7,458 nucleotides of DNA from NCBI GenBank assembly GCA_020355145.1, contig CP070660.1, forward strand, positions 796,170 to 803,627, read 5' to 3'. Positions 7,385-7,458 of the stretch are shown one piece after another (the first letter of the stretch is position 1; each line of letters opens with the position of its first letter). The position numbers and the translations under genes were made by a program. Source of the stretch: Deltaproteobacteria bacterium. GTDB taxonomy: Bacteria > Desulfobacterota > DSM-4660 > Desulfatiglandales > B25-G16. Under the pieces are notes generated by a model. It did no database searches. It was given only the letters and a program-made list of their open reading frames with translations, and was not told where the DNA came from.

Positions 7385-7403
7385 AAGGGCCCCTATGGAC
7401 CTT
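7385..7403. promoter_or_regulatory. Imperfect inverted repeat in the ppsA leader
   Basis: AAGGGCC (7385-7391) and GGACCTT (7397-7403) pair at six of seven positions around a 5-bp centre. The repeat lies between the predicted transcription start and the ribosome binding site of ppsA. It could be an operator or a small leader hairpin; nothing in the sequence names a regulator. Confidence 0.3.
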
Positions 7404-7418
7404 ATTGAGTCTACTTTT

Positions 7419-7448
7419 TGTATATCATCAATAATCAGATCTTGTCAA
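7419..7448 (-). promoter_or_regulatory. Sigma70-type promoter of ppsA
   Basis: On the minus strand a perfect -35 TTGACA (7443-7448) is followed after 18 bp by TATACA (7419-7424), five of six matches to the -10 consensus. Transcription would begin near 7412 and give a leader of about 45 bases before the ppsA ATG. The placement directly ahead of the first gene of the operon supports the call. The 18-bp spacing is one longer than the optimum. Confidence 0.65.
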
Positions 7449-7458
7449 TTGGCAAAAA

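Overview
The window is a compact stretch of bacterial chromosome in which every recognisable gene lies on the minus strand. Read in the direction of transcription (from high to low coordinates) the order is ppsA (phosphoenolpyruvate synthase), a FabF-type ketoacyl synthase, an 0.8 kb gene-free region, ilvE (branched-chain aminotransferase), gatB (Asp/Glu-tRNA amidotransferase subunit B), and the first 93 codons of a membrane-anchored von Willebrand factor A (VWA) protein that runs off the window at base 1. The four complete genes are housekeeping genes. GatB means the organism charges Gln-tRNA and/or Asn-tRNA by the indirect transamidation route. PpsA means it can make PEP from pyruvate. Nothing fixes the lineage: the window fits a moderate-GC bacterium, and I would not go beyond that.

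The genes form at least two transcription units. Unit 1 is ppsA plus the ketoacyl synthase. It has a good sigma70-type promoter at the right edge (TTGACA, 18 bp, TATACA). The two genes are only 10 bp apart, and the ribosome binding site of the second overlaps the stop codon of the first. Unit 2 is ilvE plus gatB, 4 bp apart, possibly followed by the VWA gene after 81 bp. A possible promoter with an operator-like palindrome sits just ahead of ilvE. Three start codons need attention: the ketoacyl synthase uses GTG, ilvE most likely starts at an ATG six codons inside its longest reading frame, and the VWA gene has no clear ribosome binding site.

The part least explained by known genes is the region 2867-3679. 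Its ilvE-proximal part (2936-3237) is a dense nest of inverted and direct repeats built on GTCGAAG, CTCGG and CTCAG words, bounded by near-matching 16-bp inverted repeats. It looks like a non-coding mobile repeat (MITE- or REP-like). The part next to the ketoacyl synthase (about 3280-3582) contains several independent potential hairpins enclosed by a perfect 10-bp inverted repeat, with no credible protein. It may be a structured RNA, the remnant of an IS200/IS605-type end, or the terminator region of the upstream operon. These two blocks are the only candidates here for something undescribed; the rest is ordinary metabolism and translation.
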